A stretch of 64,000 nt of DNA from an uncultured Muribaculaceae bacterium (GTDB lineage: Bacteria; Bacteroidota; Bacteroidia; Bacteroidales; Muribaculaceae). The stretch spans positions 248,001 through 312,000 of the forward strand of contig CAKUJD010000001.1 of NCBI GenBank assembly GCA_934661195.1, given 5' to 3'. The notes beneath the pieces are model-generated. The model made no database searches. It worked only from the letters and a program-made list of their open reading frames with translations, and was not told the DNA's origin. Shown here piece by piece: positions 63,601 through 64,000 of the stretch. Every line of letters starts with the position of its first letter. Position 1 is the stretch's first letter. Both the position numbers and the translations under genes were made by a program.

Positions 63601-64000
63601 AGACCAGCACCGAGTTCACTTCGCTCACCCACCAGTTCCGTTCGTCAACCGGTGGCGGCCACAACTCGAGCAACTATGGCGTGTACTACCCGCTGAGCAG
63701 CGCCGACCTGCGCGTCACCAACAGCGCCGACGGCGACAGCATCAACGGCTTCTACATCACCAACAATGCTTATGCGCTCTCTTCGATGCTCAATGGCGAC
63801 GGCATGGCCAAGCCGTTCAAGAAGGGCGACTACTTTAAGGTGACCATCAAGGGCTACAACGGCACCACTCAGGCCACCGGCTCGGTCGACTTCTATCTGG
63901 GCGACTACCGCGCTGCCAACAGCGCCGACCACTACCTGCTTGACACATGGCAGTGGGTTGACCTGCGCCCGCTGGGCAAGGTGAAGACCCTCACATTCAG
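57636..64000 (+). CDS. Giant secreted modular protein with DUF4465, under B12 riboswitch (partial)
   Basis: The frame is open for 2121 codons and runs off the window. A signal peptide (residues 1-28) is followed by four alternating pairs: a CUB-like domain (about 40-185, 330-455, 610-745, 895-1020) and a domain like the BNR-associated N-terminal module (ends of pairs near 330, 610, 895 and 1165, e.g. ALTEGDNYFWLAYDVKN). Residues about 1167-1610 form a right-handed beta-helix. A fibronectin III-like segment (about 1630-1720), a PKD-like domain (about 1850-1930) and DUF4465 (from 1936) follow. The pattern ESYWNG appears as ETYWNGENAGN, and GFYITNNAYALSSMLNGDGM and FYLGDYRAAN are typical. It is likely surface exposed. 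A cobamide-linked role is inferred from the riboswitch. Confidence 0.85.
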   Translation, partial: MFRNKLATFCRAMLLMLLWCALPAYAQAENTLNMPQFGKQTVTVSDELTFYDMKGTGKISSSTSNNSMATVVFKPADAGKAIQIVFESIDVQNDGASWPGYVNVYSGEFDADNTFSYPTNTGGVQGTKGFPDNENLLASLDGKYSNLEYTSTDASGALSVCFQYKYAKACDGWVAKVRQVEVSDMKLTSAATTYAGVPASVYAGKTGVTLGALNIVTDGIMHPDTLTSISFSLPKNGGVVDASKLRVMHGDYAVNATVADAGNGSYTMALSNKIGTGENTYSIVGDVLESAPFNSEVSLDITGFATKAYPAGYTGLVKGETAVSKVAPMVRMSTTPATYTVGDQPLSFYDDGGPEGNISQNFSGQVTFKPATAGKKVMIDFSMIDLFNTSSIGKNDILNVYYGSSANPDSLAVTYLKEKSGVIRSMAADGALTVTLTSTTGTGFKNGFEATVSQFTPQAMTLSGVTADQPTTTTVAAGDADQPIMRLKLSTANTEPALRAQKMTFTTAGTNANVAGASVFFTGRSADFSTAKKVGTATVSADDFVVPFTADVALTEGDNYFWLAYDVKNNALSGGAIDATVKSVTLSGSEQTVAEGNPAGERKIDNVVMSAIGTTHKTIFGEWTYKSTPNSSYSETGYASTAGDQTVVFTPGTEGHKIEIEFSKFSISYPYYSSSATPYFRIYSGSEANEANLLWECTKDTKDVGPEGKLRSTDPNGVMTVVFNANGVSSYSGGWKAAVREYMSQPMAVDSVIVTQASTSVIPTSPAGHNLAIIGFNIATKGDINAKELSKITINLKGCQDKVAKVMLYNPESADTLGVAVPDASKQSLDVTLKAPVTLVEGDNNFIVAYDMLEGVAAGQSIDAALTSITLSGSDMAVANGDPAGERVTKNIYLMEAGTGHEVTVGPEGLMFYDDGGATDKTSKGLKGTVTFVPRDPGKVVRMVIKEWSVGANDNFNLSFGGDNKATPDVKWSNTKAGVGTDLRSLSDDGKLTFNVSAGSYYQGDGWAIEVSEYELQSLSIDSVAVAPVCAARTMAGATEVMQRIDVNVGGDKGNLNVSSLKLKVDAMQLADVAAVRVVATDTASVYTADKVLAELKPVSSADNEIALDYGITLPGVYKLWVVYDIASSALPQNTIKAALQGITISGNTTDLSAATVAMTTVASGMHGTFTVGASRKADFPTIKAAVDAMAKGIDGPVVLNLESGSYNEVVTIKDIKGASATNTITLRSQSGKYQDVVIYDNKYNEPGYSDDKLDKEFGVFTVYGTPYVTVEGVTVSTTDTSYPSVMRLQNGSTHFTLRNSKLLAPETESYSANVDLFEVHVASDRPQHVSHFVTIDNNVLDGAYNALSMGAQWITNPYETGDVITNNVFRNQGAKGIYLMDADNVTIKGNVFENNVTGKSDYDAIDITATGRNLIEGNTFNLATKNYCTAIYVRSMLSDEAQPSVIANNAIRLAPESTSASYAIRFSSASSNVNVAYNTVRVVGSGSSSAAVMLGDVVKGTFVNNLLQNEGTGYVWRANKADYIADAEFKHNVMHTAGTSIAYVAGAISGREDWAETTGDTTSIDASKAFVSDIELMPASADNLNIAEPLSYVTTDITGATRAAVPTVGAYEFSSQFPIPAYAEGYPQFAGIANTSATMVVKTTASGMAAVLVKKASEAAPTSEDVEGSDNIVEVRRDVETEIALSGLEKSTDYKAYSVLYNVKGEKSGVIVSDVFTTATDPTQVSTFENVTTTATGFTDGTAAFKGFEVVTVADAVVDGSKAAQVAAGATGEITITNSEKGLVLNGFFLKSTSTVAAATADTTFTLPSTGGKWMFINLRDKGLIATLKLTAGDSLFQIDNFSGEPLDLIVLLSDVTVNQGEQFTLAPSINASRGVAPYTYKWTSLYGADLGNASSLSMTASSLGIYKVTVTDAWGNTSDASAQVSVIGKAVPGTFEEKTLDSETYWNGENAGNSVSGTLSYWYTGSYLLAVQNHTATWWGGFGLSNETSTEFTSLTHQFRSSTGGGHNSSNYGVYYPLSSADLRVTNSADGDSINGFYITNNAYALSSMLNGDGMAKPFKKGDYFKVTIKGYNGTTQATGSVDFYLGDYRAANSADHYLLDTWQWVDLRPLGKVKTLTF

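Overview
This window looks like the chromosome of a moderately GC-rich Bacteroidales bacterium, plausibly Muribaculaceae or a related gut family (the family is inference). Three things support this. Promoters fit the Bacteroidetes -33/-7 pattern, TTTG or a variant, about 19 bp, then TAnnTTTG. Shine-Dalgarno sequences are rare. Many products belong to families typical of Bacteroidetes: DUF4250, DUF4405, GIN-domain proteins, BNR-associated N-terminal domains, DUF4465, paired GHL10 enzymes and many lipoproteins.

Layout: 1-4.6 kb holds the end of an unidentified gene, a Rieske-like lipoprotein, a structured leader or ncRNA candidate, rpsU, a beta-helix lipoprotein, folB and a MATE exporter. 4.6-8.3 kb holds small membrane proteins, dusB, a GIN-domain protein and a DUF4405 protein. 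8.3-10.8 kb is an AT-rich island with three short genes (DUF4417, an HVH-motif protein and an unknown) between two copies of an about 80-bp direct repeat. 10.9-28 kb is the conserved information-processing block: xerC, hpf, a GH3 glucosidase, tRNA-Thr/Tyr/Gly/Thr, tuf, tRNA-Trp, secE, nusG, rplKAJL and rpoBC. 28-44 kb holds an EamA transporter, rpiB, an AAA_14/DUF4143 ATPase, DUF4250, exonuclease III, a minus-strand group (GNAT, DUF2007, mltG), an AraC regulator divergent from an RND efflux operon, a MITE-like element and tRNA-Leu. 44-51 kb holds an M24 peptidase, a gamma carbonic anhydrase, a repeat-containing secreted protein, two tandem GHL10 enzymes and a leucine-rich-repeat lipoprotein. 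51-57 kb holds a second DUF4143 ATPase, an AI-2E family protein and an SF1 helicase with a nuclease-like C-terminus. 57-64 kb holds a cobalamin riboswitch and the start of a giant secreted modular protein that runs off the window.

The most striking pattern concerns the two DUF4143 ATPase genes, about 21 kb apart. Each is preceded by a tandem array of about 33-bp units. The two arrays share a core. In each, the gene's start codon lies in the last unit and a TAnnTTTG box lies in the unit before it. Second is a B12 riboswitch placed before a protein of more than 2100 residues with four CUB-like/BNR-associated pairs, a beta-helix, a PKD-like domain and DUF4465. Third is the repeat-flanked DUF4417 island. 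All reading was by eye, with no database search.
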